A DNA stretch of 53,112 bases from NCBI GenBank assembly GCA_021811945.1, contig JAKAPE010000002.1:1-53112 (forward strand), read 5' to 3'. Origin of the DNA: Pseudomonadota bacterium (lineage in GTDB: Bacteria > Pseudomonadota > Alphaproteobacteria > Rhizobiales > Xanthobacteraceae). Under the pieces are notes generated by a model. The model made no database searches and had not been told where the DNA came from. It was given only the letters and a program-made list of their open reading frames with translations. Shown here one piece after another: positions 44,306-52,691 of this stretch (the first letter of the stretch is position 1; every line of letters begins with the position of its first letter). A program made the translations under genes and the position numbers.

Positions 44306-45276
44306 GCACGGATGTCGTCATCGAGGCCAAAGGCCTCACCAAGAACTACGGACAGGCGGTCGCCGTCGATCACATTTCCTTCGCCGTCGGACGCGGGGAG
44401 ATTTTCGGTCTCCTCGGTCCCAACGGCGCCGGCAAGACGACGACGATCCTGATGCTGCTCGGCTTGACCGACATCTCCGCCGGCGAAGTGCGCGTGCTCG
44501 GCTTCGATCCGGCGCGCGAGCCGCTTTCGGTCAAGCGCCGCGTGGGCTACCTGCCGGACACGGTCGGCTTCTACGACGGGCTCACCGCCGCCGACAACCT
44601 GCGTTATACGGCGCGGCTGATCGGCTTCAAGAGATCCGAGCGCGAGAAGCGCGTGACCGAGGCGCTCGATCAGGTCGGATTGGCCGAGTTCGCGGAAAAG
44701 CGCGTCGGCACTTTCTCCCGCGGCATGCGTCAGCGTCTCGGCCTCGCCGAGATTCTCATGAAAGGCGCCCAGATCGCCATCCTCGACGAGCCGACGTCAG
44801 GACTCGATCCACACGCCACCACCGAACTGCTTGCCATCATCCGCGGCTTGAAGAGCGAGGGAGTTTCCGTCCTCCTGTCGTCGCACCTGCTCGATCGTGT
44901 GCAGAGCGTGTGCGATCGCGTCGCGCTGTTCAGCGGTGGCCGCATCGCGCTCATGGGCTCGGTCGCCGAGCTCGGCCGCGAGGTGCTCGGCGGCGGCTAC
45001 GTGGTGGACATCGAGGCAGAAGGCGCCGGTTTCGCCGAACGGCTTGCGCTCATTCCCGGAGTAAGCGGCGTTGAAAAGACCGGGATCGGCAAGCTGCGCC
45101 TGCACGCCGATCGCGACGTGCGTTCGGAAGCGGCGGCCGAGGTGGTGGCGATGCACGGCCGCCTCAAATATCTCGGCGTGCAGGAAGTGAGCCTCGACGC
45201 CATCTACAGCCGCTATTTCGAGACGCGGCCCGACGAAGAAATGACGATGAAAGAAGGAGCGCGACATGCGGCGTGA
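44302..45276 (+). CDS. ABC transporter ATP-binding protein
   Basis: [93 protein letters not shown]. Confidence 0.96.
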   Translation: MSTDVVIEAKGLTKNYGQAVAVDHISFAVGRGEIFGLLGPNGAGKTTTILMLLGLTDISAGEVRVLGFDPAREPLSVKRRVGYLPDTVGFYDGLTAADNLRYTARLIGFKRSEREKRVTEALDQVGLAEFAEKRVGTFSRGMRQRLGLAEILMKGAQIAILDEPTSGLDPHATTELLAIIRGLKSEGVSVLLSSHLLDRVQSVCDRVALFSGGRIALMGSVAELGREVLGGGYVVDIEAEGAGFAERLALIPGVSGVEKTGIGKLRLHADRDVRSEAAAEVVAMHGRLKYLGVQEVSLDAIYSRYFETRPDEEMTMKEGARHAA

Positions 45277-46228
45277 AGGCTCGGCCTTCTCCGGCCTGGG
45301 GGTGGTCATGCTCAAGGAGCTTTCCGACCACCTCACCAGCGTGCGCATGCGCGTACTCGAATGGCTGGTGGTCCTGGTAGCGCTTGCCGCGCTCTACGGC
45401 GCGGTGCAGCAGATCGAGGACACGACGGCGCAGGACCCGTTCCTGTTCTTGCGCCTGTTCACCACGTCGCGCGATCCGCTGCCCTCGTTCGTCTCGTTTA
45501 TCTCCTTCCTGGTGCCGCTGATGGCGATCGGGCTCGGCTTCGACGCCGTCAACGGCGAATACAATCGCCGCACGCTGTCGCGCATTCTCGCCCAGCCGAT
45601 CTATCGCGACGCGTTGCTGTTCGGCAAGTTTCTTGCCGGGCTGGTGACTCTGGCGATCAGCCTTATCACGCTGTGGCTGATCGTGATCGGTCTCGGCCTG
45701 TTGTTGATCGGCGTCCCGCCGGGCGGCGAGGAGATCGGCCGAAGCTTTCTCTTTCTCTTTGTCACGATCGTCTATGCCGGCGTGTGGCTGACGTTGGCGC
45801 TCCTGTTTTCCGTCCTGTTCCGCTCACCGGCCACCGCGGCGCTGGTGACGCTGGGCGTGTGGCTGTTCCTGATGTTCATTTGGCCGGTGCTCGCCGGCGC
45901 GGTGGCGCAAATTATCGCGCCGCCGGACCCGCGCTACCTGGCGCTGGGCCTGCAGACCCCGGCGACGGCGGTGACGGAGCAGATCCTGGCGCGCCTGTCG
46001 CCTTCGACCCTGTTCGCCGAGGTCGTGGTGGCGCTGCTCGATCCGACGACGCGGTCGCTCGGACCGATTTATCTGAGTCAGCTCCAGGGCGCCGTGCTTG
46101 GTGCGCCGCTGCCCATCGGCGAGAGCATGCTGATCGCCTGGCCGCAGACGGTGGGGATGATCGCCAGCGCCATCCTGGTCTTCGTTGTCGGCTATGTGAT
46201 CTTCCAGCGCCAGGAAGTGCGCGCCTGA
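45266..46228 (+). CDS. ABC transporter permease (ABC-2 / NosY-like)
   Basis: [72 protein letters not shown]; multiple TM helices. Confidence 0.93.
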   Translation: MRREGSAFSGLGVVMLKELSDHLTSVRMRVLEWLVVLVALAALYGAVQQIEDTTAQDPFLFLRLFTTSRDPLPSFVSFISFLVPLMAIGLGFDAVNGEYNRRTLSRILAQPIYRDALLFGKFLAGLVTLAISLITLWLIVIGLGLLLIGVPPGGEEIGRSFLFLFVTIVYAGVWLTLALLFSVLFRSPATAALVTLGVWLFLMFIWPVLAGAVAQIIAPPDPRYLALGLQTPATAVTEQILARLSPSTLFAEVVVALLDPTTRSLGPIYLSQLQGAVLGAPLPIGESMLIAWPQTVGMIASAILVFVVGYVIFQRQEVRA

Positions 46229-46251
46229 CGAACCGCGAGGCGCAAGGCGCA

Positions 46252-46281
46252 AAGAAAAAGGGTGGCCCTGAGGACCACCCT
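46252..46281 (-). terminator. Intrinsic terminator of the DUF1236 gene
   Basis: agggtgg...ccaccct stem followed by ttttt on the minus strand. Confidence 0.65.
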
Positions 46282-46303
46282 CTCGCAGCCGACCAAAGGC
46301 TGA

Positions 46304-47020
46304 TCAGACCGGGACGACGGCCACGATCTGGAAGGTATACGGATTGACGATCACCACTTCGTCCTGGAAGACAAAATAGCGCATACCGCGCCAACCCGGG
46401 TAGATCCTTATCAGCGTTCCCGGCACGGGCGCGACGTGGAAGGTGCGCGGTATCGTCGTGCCTACGGCGACGGCGAACGGCGCTTGGGCCGCTCGCGGCG
46501 CGCGAGGTGCGTTGAAGACCGTGTTGCGGATCGTGGTGCGCTGTTGCGGAGAAAGCATAGGCGGCGCGGCGGCATTGCCCTGCAAACCCTTCAGTCCTTT
46601 GTTCTGCTGGGCGAATCTGGCCCTGTTCCGCTGGGTGAATCTACCCTTGTTCTGCGCCGCGAATTTGCCCCGGCGGTTCGCTCGGCCCTGATACATCGCT
46701 CCCCGATTTTGCTTTTGCATTGCGTATCCGGGATGCTTGCTGATGCGTGTGCTGGCCGTCTTCTTGTGCATTGCGTATCCGGGACGCTTGCTGAGGCGCG
46801 CCGTCTTCTTGCCACGGTTGACTCGCTGGGCGCTTTTGACGCCCTTTGTCTTCGTGGTTGCACGGCTCTGCTTGCTCATCTTGCCGGCCTGCGAAGATTG
46901 CATGGTCGCCTGCGGCGCCTTGGCCTTATGCGAAGCCTCCTGCGCCGAGGCGAAGCCGACGGCCGCGGCAAAGGCAAGGGCCGTGGCGCCGGCGAGGAAG
47001 ATGTTCCGCTGGTATCTCAT
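46304..47020 (-). CDS. Exported basic repeat protein with DUF1236-like C-terminus
   Basis: MRYQRNIFLAGATALAFAAAVGFASA signal; repeats KRPGYAMHKK/KHPGYAMQKQ and RFTQRNRARFAQQNKG; C-term VGTTIPRTFHVAPVPGTLIRIYPGWRGMRYFVFQDEVVIVNPYTFQIVAVVPV. Confidence 0.75.
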   Translation of the reverse strand: MRYQRNIFLAGATALAFAAAVGFASAQEASHKAKAPQATMQSSQAGKMSKQSRATTKTKGVKSAQRVNRGKKTARLSKRPGYAMHKKTASTRISKHPGYAMQKQNRGAMYQGRANRRGKFAAQNKGRFTQRNRARFAQQNKGLKGLQGNAAAPPMLSPQQRTTIRNTVFNAPRAPRAAQAPFAVAVGTTIPRTFHVAPVPGTLIRIYPGWRGMRYFVFQDEVVIVNPYTFQIVAVVPV

Positions 47021-47144
47021 TCGGCTGTCTCCTCTCTGTGGCATACGTGTGCGTATGCGGTCCTACCAGCGAACGCGTGTTCGACCGGAAAGTTTCGCTT
47101 TCCTTGGGTATTTTACCCGCGCCCAACCCCGTCAGCGCCGCCGG

Positions 47145-47264
47145 GCGTGAATTCTGCTAATTTGTTCATGTGGAGCGAAGCCTTTGATATCGGCCGAGAT
47201 CAGTAAGGGACGGGGATCGCCTGTCTTGTGCGCCGCAAGGCGCGAATTCTGCTAATTTGTTCAT
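47145..47264. promoter_or_regulatory. Pair of 25-bp direct repeats (gcgYgaattctgctaatttgttcat) upstream of mccB
   Basis: Copies at 47145-47169 and 47240-47264, one mismatch, 95-bp period. Confidence 0.6.
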
Positions 47265-47317
47265 CTTGGATGATGGGGCCCGGCCGTAACGCCTGCCAAA
47301 ATGCGAAGGGAGAAATC

Positions 47318-48925
47318 GTGGCGACAATCAAATCCGCCGTTGATACCGCATCGCGGGAGTTCCGTGCCAACGAGGCGGCAATGCGCGCCTTGATCGCCGA
47401 GCTCAAGGAGGGCCGCGCCAACGCCGCCGAGGGAGGGCCGCCGCGCGCCCGCGAGCGACATCTCGCCCGCGGCAAACTGCTGCCGCGCGAACGCGTGGTG
47501 ACGCTGCTCGATCCGGGCGCGCCGTTCCTCGAACTATCGCCGCTCGCCGCCGACGGCATGTATGGCGAAGCCATAAACGCCGCCGGCATCATCACCGGCA
47601 TCGGCCGAGTCGCCGGCCGCGAATGCGTGATCGTCTGCAACGACTCCACCATCAAGGGTGGCACCTATTATCCGATGACGGTGAAAAAGCACCTGCGTGC
47701 TCAGGAGATCGCGCGCGAGAACCGGCTCACGTGCATCTATCTCGTCGATTCCGGCGGCGCCAACCTGCCACAATGGCCCGACGTGTTTCCGGACCGCGAG
47801 CATTTCGGCCGCATTTTTTTCAATCAGGCGACGATGTCGGCCGCCGGCATCGCCCAGATCGCGGTGGTCATGGGCTCGTGCACCGCCGGCGGCGCCTATT
47901 TGCCGGCGATGTCGGACGAGACCATCATCGTGCGCAACCAGGGCACGATCTTTCTCGGCGGGCCGCCGCTTGTCAAAGCGGCGACCGGCGAAGTCGTCAG
48001 CGCCGAGGAACTCGGCGGCGCCGACGTGCATGCAAAAAAATCGGGCGTCGCCGACTACTATGCCGAGAACGACCGTCACGCGCTCGCGCTCTGCCGCCGC
48101 ATCGTCGCCAATCTGAATGCGCGACGTACCGCCGATCTGCCGCTCACCAGGCCGGCGGATCCCCAATACGACGCCGGCGAACTCGACGGCATCGTGCCGG
48201 CCGACCTGAAGAAGCAATACGACGTGCGCGAGGTGATCGCGCGTCTTGTCGACGGTTCGGAATTCGACGAGTTCAAGGCGCTTTACGGCACCACGCTGGT
48301 TGTCGGCTTCGCCCACATTCACGGCATTCCGCTCGGCATCGTCGCCAACAACGGCATCCTGTTCTCGGAAAGCGCGCTCAAGGCGGCGCATTTCATCGAA
48401 CTGTGCTGCCAGCGCCGCGTGCCGCTCCTGTTCCTGCAGAACATCGTTGGCTTCATGGTCGGGCGCGACTACGAAGCCGGCGGCATTGCCAAGGACGGCG
48501 CCAAGATGGTCACTGCGGTCGCCTGCGCGCAGGTGCCGAAGATCACGCTGGTCGTCGGCGGCTCCTACGGCGCCGGCAACTACGGCATGTGCGGGCGCGC
48601 TTACGGTCCGCGCTTTCTGTTCACCTGGCCGAATGCGCGGGTAGCGCTGATGGGCTCGGAGCAGGCGGCGAGCGTGCTCGCCACGGTGCGTCGCGACAAC
48701 ATCGAGGCGGCCGGAAAGAAATGGTCGGAGGTGGAGGAAGAGGAATTTAAGCAGCCGATCCGCGAGCAGTTCGAGCGGCAGAGCGACCCCTATTTCGCCA
48801 CCGCGCGGCTGTGGGACGACGGCATTATCACGCCTGCGGAGACGCGCCGCGTGCTGGCGCTGTGCTTTGCCGCAACGCTCAACGCGCCGATCCCGGAAAC
48901 GCGGTTCGGGGTTTTCAGGATGTAG
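47318..48925 (+). CDS. mccB: Acyl-CoA carboxylase carboxyltransferase beta subunit (methylcrotonyl-CoA carboxylase-like), GTG start
   Basis: [142 protein letters not shown]. Confidence 0.93.
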   Translation: MATIKSAVDTASREFRANEAAMRALIAELKEGRANAAEGGPPRARERHLARGKLLPRERVVTLLDPGAPFLELSPLAADGMYGEAINAAGIITGIGRVAGRECVIVCNDSTIKGGTYYPMTVKKHLRAQEIARENRLTCIYLVDSGGANLPQWPDVFPDREHFGRIFFNQATMSAAGIAQIAVVMGSCTAGGAYLPAMSDETIIVRNQGTIFLGGPPLVKAATGEVVSAEELGGADVHAKKSGVADYYAENDRHALALCRRIVANLNARRTADLPLTRPADPQYDAGELDGIVPADLKKQYDVREVIARLVDGSEFDEFKALYGTTLVVGFAHIHGIPLGIVANNGILFSESALKAAHFIELCCQRRVPLLFLQNIVGFMVGRDYEAGGIAKDGAKMVTAVACAQVPKITLVVGGSYGAGNYGMCGRAYGPRFLFTWPNARVALMGSEQAASVLATVRRDNIEAAGKKWSEVEEEEFKQPIREQFERQSDPYFATARLWDDGIITPAETRRVLALCFAATLNAPIPETRFGVFRM

Positions 48926-48960
48926 GGGCTGCTGTGAGGGTCTTGCTTGATCCTCGTTTC

Positions 48961-48978
48961 TACAACATATATGATGTA
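48961..48978. promoter_or_regulatory. Imperfect 18-bp palindrome (tacaacatatatgatgta), candidate TA operator
   Basis: Half-sites tacaacata/tatgatgta match as inverted repeat with one mismatch; 11 bp upstream of the toxin ATG. Confidence 0.55.
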
Positions 48979-48989
48979 ATGACGCTTCG

Positions 48990-49313
48990 ATGCAATGGAC
49001 GGTCGTCTATCTGAACGATGCCGTGAGGGCCGAAGTGGAGCGCCTTTTGCCGGAGCTTCGCGCCAAGTTTCGGCGGATAGTTGAGTTGATGCAAAGCAAG
49101 GGCCTCGAACAGGTCCGCGAGCCATACGTCAAGCATCTGGAGGGTCGATTATGGGAGATGCGGCTAAGTGGACCGAGAACCATCGCCCGAGTCGTTTACG
49201 TGACGGCAAGCGGCCGACGCGTGGTCGTATTGCACGCCTTCGTCAAGAAGACCGAGAAGACGCCGCAACGCGCGTTGGAGATCGCGCGGGCAAGGGCAAA
49301 GGAAGTCGTATGA
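48990..49313 (+). CDS. HigB/RelE-superfamily (Gp49-like) toxin
   Basis: WTVVYLNDAVRAEVERLLPELRAKFRRIVELMQSKGLEQVREPYVKHLEGRLWEMRLSGPRTIARVVYVTASGRRVVVLHAFVKKTEKTPQRALEIARARAKE. Confidence 0.93.
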   Translation: MQWTVVYLNDAVRAEVERLLPELRAKFRRIVELMQSKGLEQVREPYVKHLEGRLWEMRLSGPRTIARVVYVTASGRRVVVLHAFVKKTEKTPQRALEIARARAKEVV

Positions 49314-49615
49314 AGAGATACATTCCGGTCGGGGAGAGCTTCCGGCGCTGGGACAAAGAGCCTGCTTTCCGGCGCGCCTATGATGCGCTGGAAGACGAGT
49401 TCGCACTGGCGGCGGCATTGATTGACGCGCGCGCACGGGCCGGGCTGTCGCAGCAGGACGTGGCGGCGCGCATGAAAACCTCGCAGCAGGCGGTATCGCG
49501 TCTCGAAGGCGGACGGGCCAATCCGTCGCTCAGCACGCTTCGCAGTTTTGCCAGTGCGACCGGAATGCGGCTGACGATCAGCTTTGAGCCGGCGAAACGA
49601 CGGCGAAGTGCGTAG
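49310..49615 (+). CDS. HigA-like XRE-family antitoxin
   Basis: ARAGLSQQDVAARMKTSQQAVSRLEGGRANPSLSTLRSFASATGMRLTISF; ATGA overlap with the toxin stop. Confidence 0.93.
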   Translation: MKRYIPVGESFRRWDKEPAFRRAYDALEDEFALAAALIDARARAGLSQQDVAARMKTSQQAVSRLEGGRANPSLSTLRSFASATGMRLTISFEPAKRRRSA

Positions 49616-49653
49616 GCCTGCTTGAGTACGACACGAGCCGCGAGCTGGGTGCC

Positions 49654-49717
49654 GTGCTTTTCTGGGGCGCTCAACACGCCGATCCCGGAGATGAAGTTAG
49701 GGGTGTTCAGGATGTAG
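49654..49717 (+). pseudogene. Diverged second copy of the mccB 3' end, downstream of the TA module
   Basis: gtgctttt...ctcaacacgccgatcccggagatgaagttaggggtgttcaggatgtag aligns ungapped to mccB 48862-48925 (52/64 identities by hand); encodes ALNTPIPEMKLGVFRM*. Confidence 0.85.
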
Positions 49718-49772
49718 CGGATCGTTCACCCACAGCATTCCGGCTAGGGTTCTGTTGCCTCACGGGTAGACA

Positions 49773-49946
49773 ATGGCGCACGTCGAGAAAGGCCTTTCAG
49801 CTCGACCACCTCAGTGGTGGAAACATTTGCGTGACTGGAAGCGCGTGTTCTGGAAGCGGCAACGTAAGGCCGATAAGACCGCGTTGCTGTTCTCGGCCCG
49901 CGATCATGACGTCCGGACTCGACGGCGCGTGGAGAAAAGTGTCTGA
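49773..49946 (+). CDS. 57-aa basic Trp-rich small protein (not in supplied ORF track)
   Basis: Manual translation: MAHVEKGLSARPPQWWKHLRDWKRVFWKRQRKADKTALLFSARDHDVRTRRRVEKSV*. Confidence 0.55.
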   Translation: MAHVEKGLSARPPQWWKHLRDWKRVFWKRQRKADKTALLFSARDHDVRTRRRVEKSV

Positions 49947-49955
49947 GAGTAGGGA

Positions 49956-50035
49956 GTAGGGCGCAATAGCGCAGCGTGATCCGCCGCTTCTTCGCAAACC
50001 CAAGCGGCGCAATATGCTTCGCTGTTGCGCCCTAC
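49956..50035. repeat. Intergenic inverted-repeat element (gtagggcgcaatagcgcag ... cttcgctgttgcgccctac)
   Basis: 19-bp arms, nearly perfect, at 49956-49974 and 50017-50035. Confidence 0.75.
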
Positions 50036-50581
50036 CAGCTCACGCCGCCCGCGGGCCGGATCGCGTTCGGAGCCTTTGGGCTGTATTACAACTGGAGCCG
50101 GCATGATGTCGGACGCCGTGAGCATCGATATTCGGTCACGGTCGAGTGGACCGGAAATCTGGGAAGCGGCACCGCGGGGTACCGTACCTATTCCCGCGAC
50201 CATGAAATCGGGGCGAAAGACAAGCCAATCATTTGCGGCTCGTCCGACCCCGCGTTCCGCGGCGACCCGTCGCGCTGGAACCCTGAAGAACTGCTCGTGG
50301 CAGCGCTGTCGGCCTGCCACAAGCTCTGGTATCTGCATCTTGCGGCCGAAGCGGGCGTCATCGTAACCGCGTATACCGACAACGCAGAAGGCGTGATGGA
50401 CGAACGGCCGGACGGCTCGGGCCGTTTCACGCGGGTCGCGCTGCGACCGACCGTAACCGCCGGGTCGGATCTTCAGCGCGCCGAAGCGCTTCACCCCATC
50501 GCGCATCAAAAATGTTTCATTGCCAGTTCGGTGAACTTTCCCGTCGTGTGCGAACCGAAAATCATGGTCGATCGCAGATAG
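49976..50581 (+). CDS. OsmC family protein (start uncertain, probably downstream of 50080)
   Basis: HRYSVTVEWTGNLGSGTAGYRTYSRDHEIGAKDKPIICGSSDPAFRGDPSRWNPEELLVAALSACHKLWYLHLAAEAGVIVTAYTDNAEGVM. Confidence 0.85.
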   Translation: MIRRFFANPSGAICFAVAPYQLTPPAGRIAFGAFGLYYNWSRHDVGRREHRYSVTVEWTGNLGSGTAGYRTYSRDHEIGAKDKPIICGSSDPAFRGDPSRWNPEELLVAALSACHKLWYLHLAAEAGVIVTAYTDNAEGVMDERPDGSGRFTRVALRPTVTAGSDLQRAEALHPIAHQKCFIASSVNFPVVCEPKIMVDRR

Positions 50582-50589
50582 CGGCGCCG

Positions 50590-50910
50590 TCACGCCTTCG
50601 TCCGCTTCTTCTCCGGCAATTTCGCCACCTTGCGCAAGGCGGCGTTGATGCGGCTCTGCCAGCCGCGGCCGCCGCGGCGGAAGTGCGCGACAACGTCGGG
50701 GTCAAGGCGCAGGCTGACCGGCTGCTTCTTCGTTTTCGCCCTCGGCCGGCCGCGCGGGCCGTGCGGCATTGGCTTGCCGCCCCGATGCCAGACGCCGCGG
50801 GCAAAATCTTCGGCGGTCAGCTCCGGGATTTCAACATAATCCTCGGGGCGGAGCTTATAGGCGTCAACCGCTTTGAGATCGCTGCCGATAGCGCGCCTTT
50901 TCCCTCTCAT
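50590..50910 (-). CDS. BrnA family antitoxin
   Basis: ELTAEDFARGVWHRGGKPMPHGPRGRPRAKTKKQPVSLRLDPDVVAHFRRGGRGWQSRINAALRKV. Confidence 0.88.
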   Translation of the reverse strand: MRGKRRAIGSDLKAVDAYKLRPEDYVEIPELTAEDFARGVWHRGGKPMPHGPRGRPRAKTKKQPVSLRLDPDVVAHFRRGGRGWQSRINAALRKVAKLPEKKRTKA

Positions 50911-51142
50911 TAGCCTTCCTCATCGAAATGATGCGTCGATCGTCACCACGCGGAGTCCAGCAGATAATCACCATGCGACCGCAGAGATACCCGACCGTGT
51001 TGATCCGCTGCTCTCCGTAATCCCGTCGCAAATCGGGAATGTCGAGCGTCCAGCCGGCAAACACTCTTGCCGTGTCTTCAAAATCCAGCTTACGCTCCCG
51101 CAGCGTACGGGCGCGCTTTGCGGGATCGTAGGTGATCGCCAT
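50864..51142 (-). CDS. BrnT family toxin
   Basis: MAITYDPAKRARTLRERKLDFEDTARVFAGWTLDIPDLRRDYGEQRINTVGYLCGRMVIICWTPRGDDRRIISMRKANEREKARY. Confidence 0.92.
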   Translation of the reverse strand: MAITYDPAKRARTLRERKLDFEDTARVFAGWTLDIPDLRRDYGEQRINTVGYLCGRMVIICWTPRGDDRRIISMRKANEREKARYRQRSQSG

Positions 51143-51199
51143 TTGAGTTTCTGTACATACGATAAATCGCGACGGCAAGCAAGACGAGGAGGCAAAACG

Positions 51200-51625
51200 A
51201 TGCCCAAGACCATCGAGCACATCCATTGGCCGGACGCGCCCGACCTGTGGATGCCCTATGCGCCGGCGATCAGGGTGAGAGGGGGCACGACGGTTTATCT
51301 CGCCGGCGTCACAGCGGCGCCGGTCTATCACCATCATCCGCATCGGCCCGAGGAGTTCGACGCCATGCCGCGCGACATGGCGGGACAGGCGCGCGCGGCG
51401 CTGGAAAACTTGAAGCGCGGGCTCGCCGCAGCGGGCGCGCGCTTTGCCGACGTGGTCACCGCCGACCGCTTCGTCACCGATCTATCCGATCAGGACGCGC
51501 TCAACCGCGTCTGGGGCGAATATTTTGGCGATACGAAACCGGCGACGACGACCGTGCAGGTGGTGCGGCTCGCCACCGATCCGCGCTGCCTCATCGAGAT
51601 CAACGCCGTCGCCGTCGTCGATTGA
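51200..51625 (+). CDS. RidA family protein
   Basis: GGTTVYLAGVTA..., QARAALENLKRGLAAAGARFADVVTADRFVTDLSDQDALNRVWGEYFGDTKPATTTVQVVRLATDPRCLIEINAVAVV. Confidence 0.93.
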   Translation: MPKTIEHIHWPDAPDLWMPYAPAIRVRGGTTVYLAGVTAAPVYHHHPHRPEEFDAMPRDMAGQARAALENLKRGLAAAGARFADVVTADRFVTDLSDQDALNRVWGEYFGDTKPATTTVQVVRLATDPRCLIEINAVAVVD

Positions 51626-51650
51626 GCGGATTTTTCAACAAGCCGCGCTG

Positions 51651-51857
51651 TCATCGGCTGATGAGCCAGAACAAAGCGCTGAGCACGATGCTGATAATGA
51701 TGCCGGTGACGAGAGGAAAATAGAAGGTGACGTTGCCGCGATCGATGAAAATATCGCCGGGAAGCCGGCCGAGCCCGAGCCGCGACAACAGCGGCCAGGC
51801 AATGCCGACGATGAGGATGATGAGCCCGAGCCCGATCAGAAAGCGCTGTATGTCCAT
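51651..51857 (-). CDS. DUF2905 domain-containing membrane protein
   Basis: MDIQRFLIGLGLIILIVGIAWPLLSRLGLGRLPGDIFIDRGNVTFYFPLVTGIIISIVLSALFWLISR. Confidence 0.92.
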   Translation of the reverse strand: MDIQRFLIGLGLIILIVGIAWPLLSRLGLGRLPGDIFIDRGNVTFYFPLVTGIIISIVLSALFWLISR

Positions 51858-51986
51858 CACGCCAGAGGTGGGAAGTTTGCTGCCGGCGATCAAGAGCGCG
51901 GCGTCGGCAACGACGCGCTTGACGCCGGCGTACGTTCAGTCGCCATATCCGCTGGCGTCGGGCTTTGGCAGAGAACAGAGGGTCGC

Positions 51987-52688
51987 ATGACCGATCTACC
52001 CTACCGAACAGCGCTCATTGTCGGGGTCGGGGCCGGACTTTCCGCCGCGCTGGCACGCGCCTTCAGCAAGGCCGGCATGACGGTCGCCGTTGCCGCGCGT
52101 CGAGCCGATGGGCTTGCGCCGCTCGCCGAGGAGATCGGCGGCAAGGCTTTCGCCTGCGATGCGACGAGCGGCGCAGCAGTGACCAAGCTCTTTGCCGATG
52201 TCGAGACTGCCTTCGGTGCCCCCGACGTCGTCGTCTACAACGCCGGCTATCGCGCGCGCGGGCCGTTGGTCGAACTCGATCCCGCCGAGGTCGAGCGCAC
52301 GCTTGCGGTGTGTGCCTTCGGCGGCTTTCTCGTGGCGCAGCAGGCGGCCAAGCGAATGCTGGCGCAGGCGCGCGGAGCGATCCTGTTCACTGGAGCCTCC
52401 GCGAGCGTGAAGGGCTATGCCCAGTCGGCGCCCTTCGCCATGGGCAAGTTCGCGCTGCGCGGGCTCGTCCAGAGCATGGCGCGCGAGCTTTCCCCGCGCG
52501 GCATTCATGTCGCCCACGTCGTGATCGACGGCGGCATCCGCAGCGAGCGGCGGCCCAACCCGTCGGACAAGCCCGACAGCCTGCTCGAACCCGACGCCGT
52601 CGCGACGAGTTATCTGCATCTTCTGCGGCAGCAGCGCAGCGCCTGGGCCTGGGAAATCGAACTGCGGCCATGGGTGGAGAGATTTTGA
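51987..52688 (+). CDS. SDR family oxidoreductase
   Basis: TALIVGVGAGLSAALARAFSKAGMTVAVAARR, VVVYNAGYRARGPLVELDPAEVERTL, GAILFTGASASVKGYAQSAPFAMGKFALRGLVQSMARELSPRGIHVAHVVIDGGI. Confidence 0.92.
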   Translation: MTDLPYRTALIVGVGAGLSAALARAFSKAGMTVAVAARRADGLAPLAEEIGGKAFACDATSGAAVTKLFADVETAFGAPDVVVYNAGYRARGPLVELDPAEVERTLAVCAFGGFLVAQQAAKRMLAQARGAILFTGASASVKGYAQSAPFAMGKFALRGLVQSMARELSPRGIHVAHVVIDGGIRSERRPNPSDKPDSLLEPDAVATSYLHLLRQQRSAWAWEIELRPWVERF

Positions 52689-52691
52689 ATC

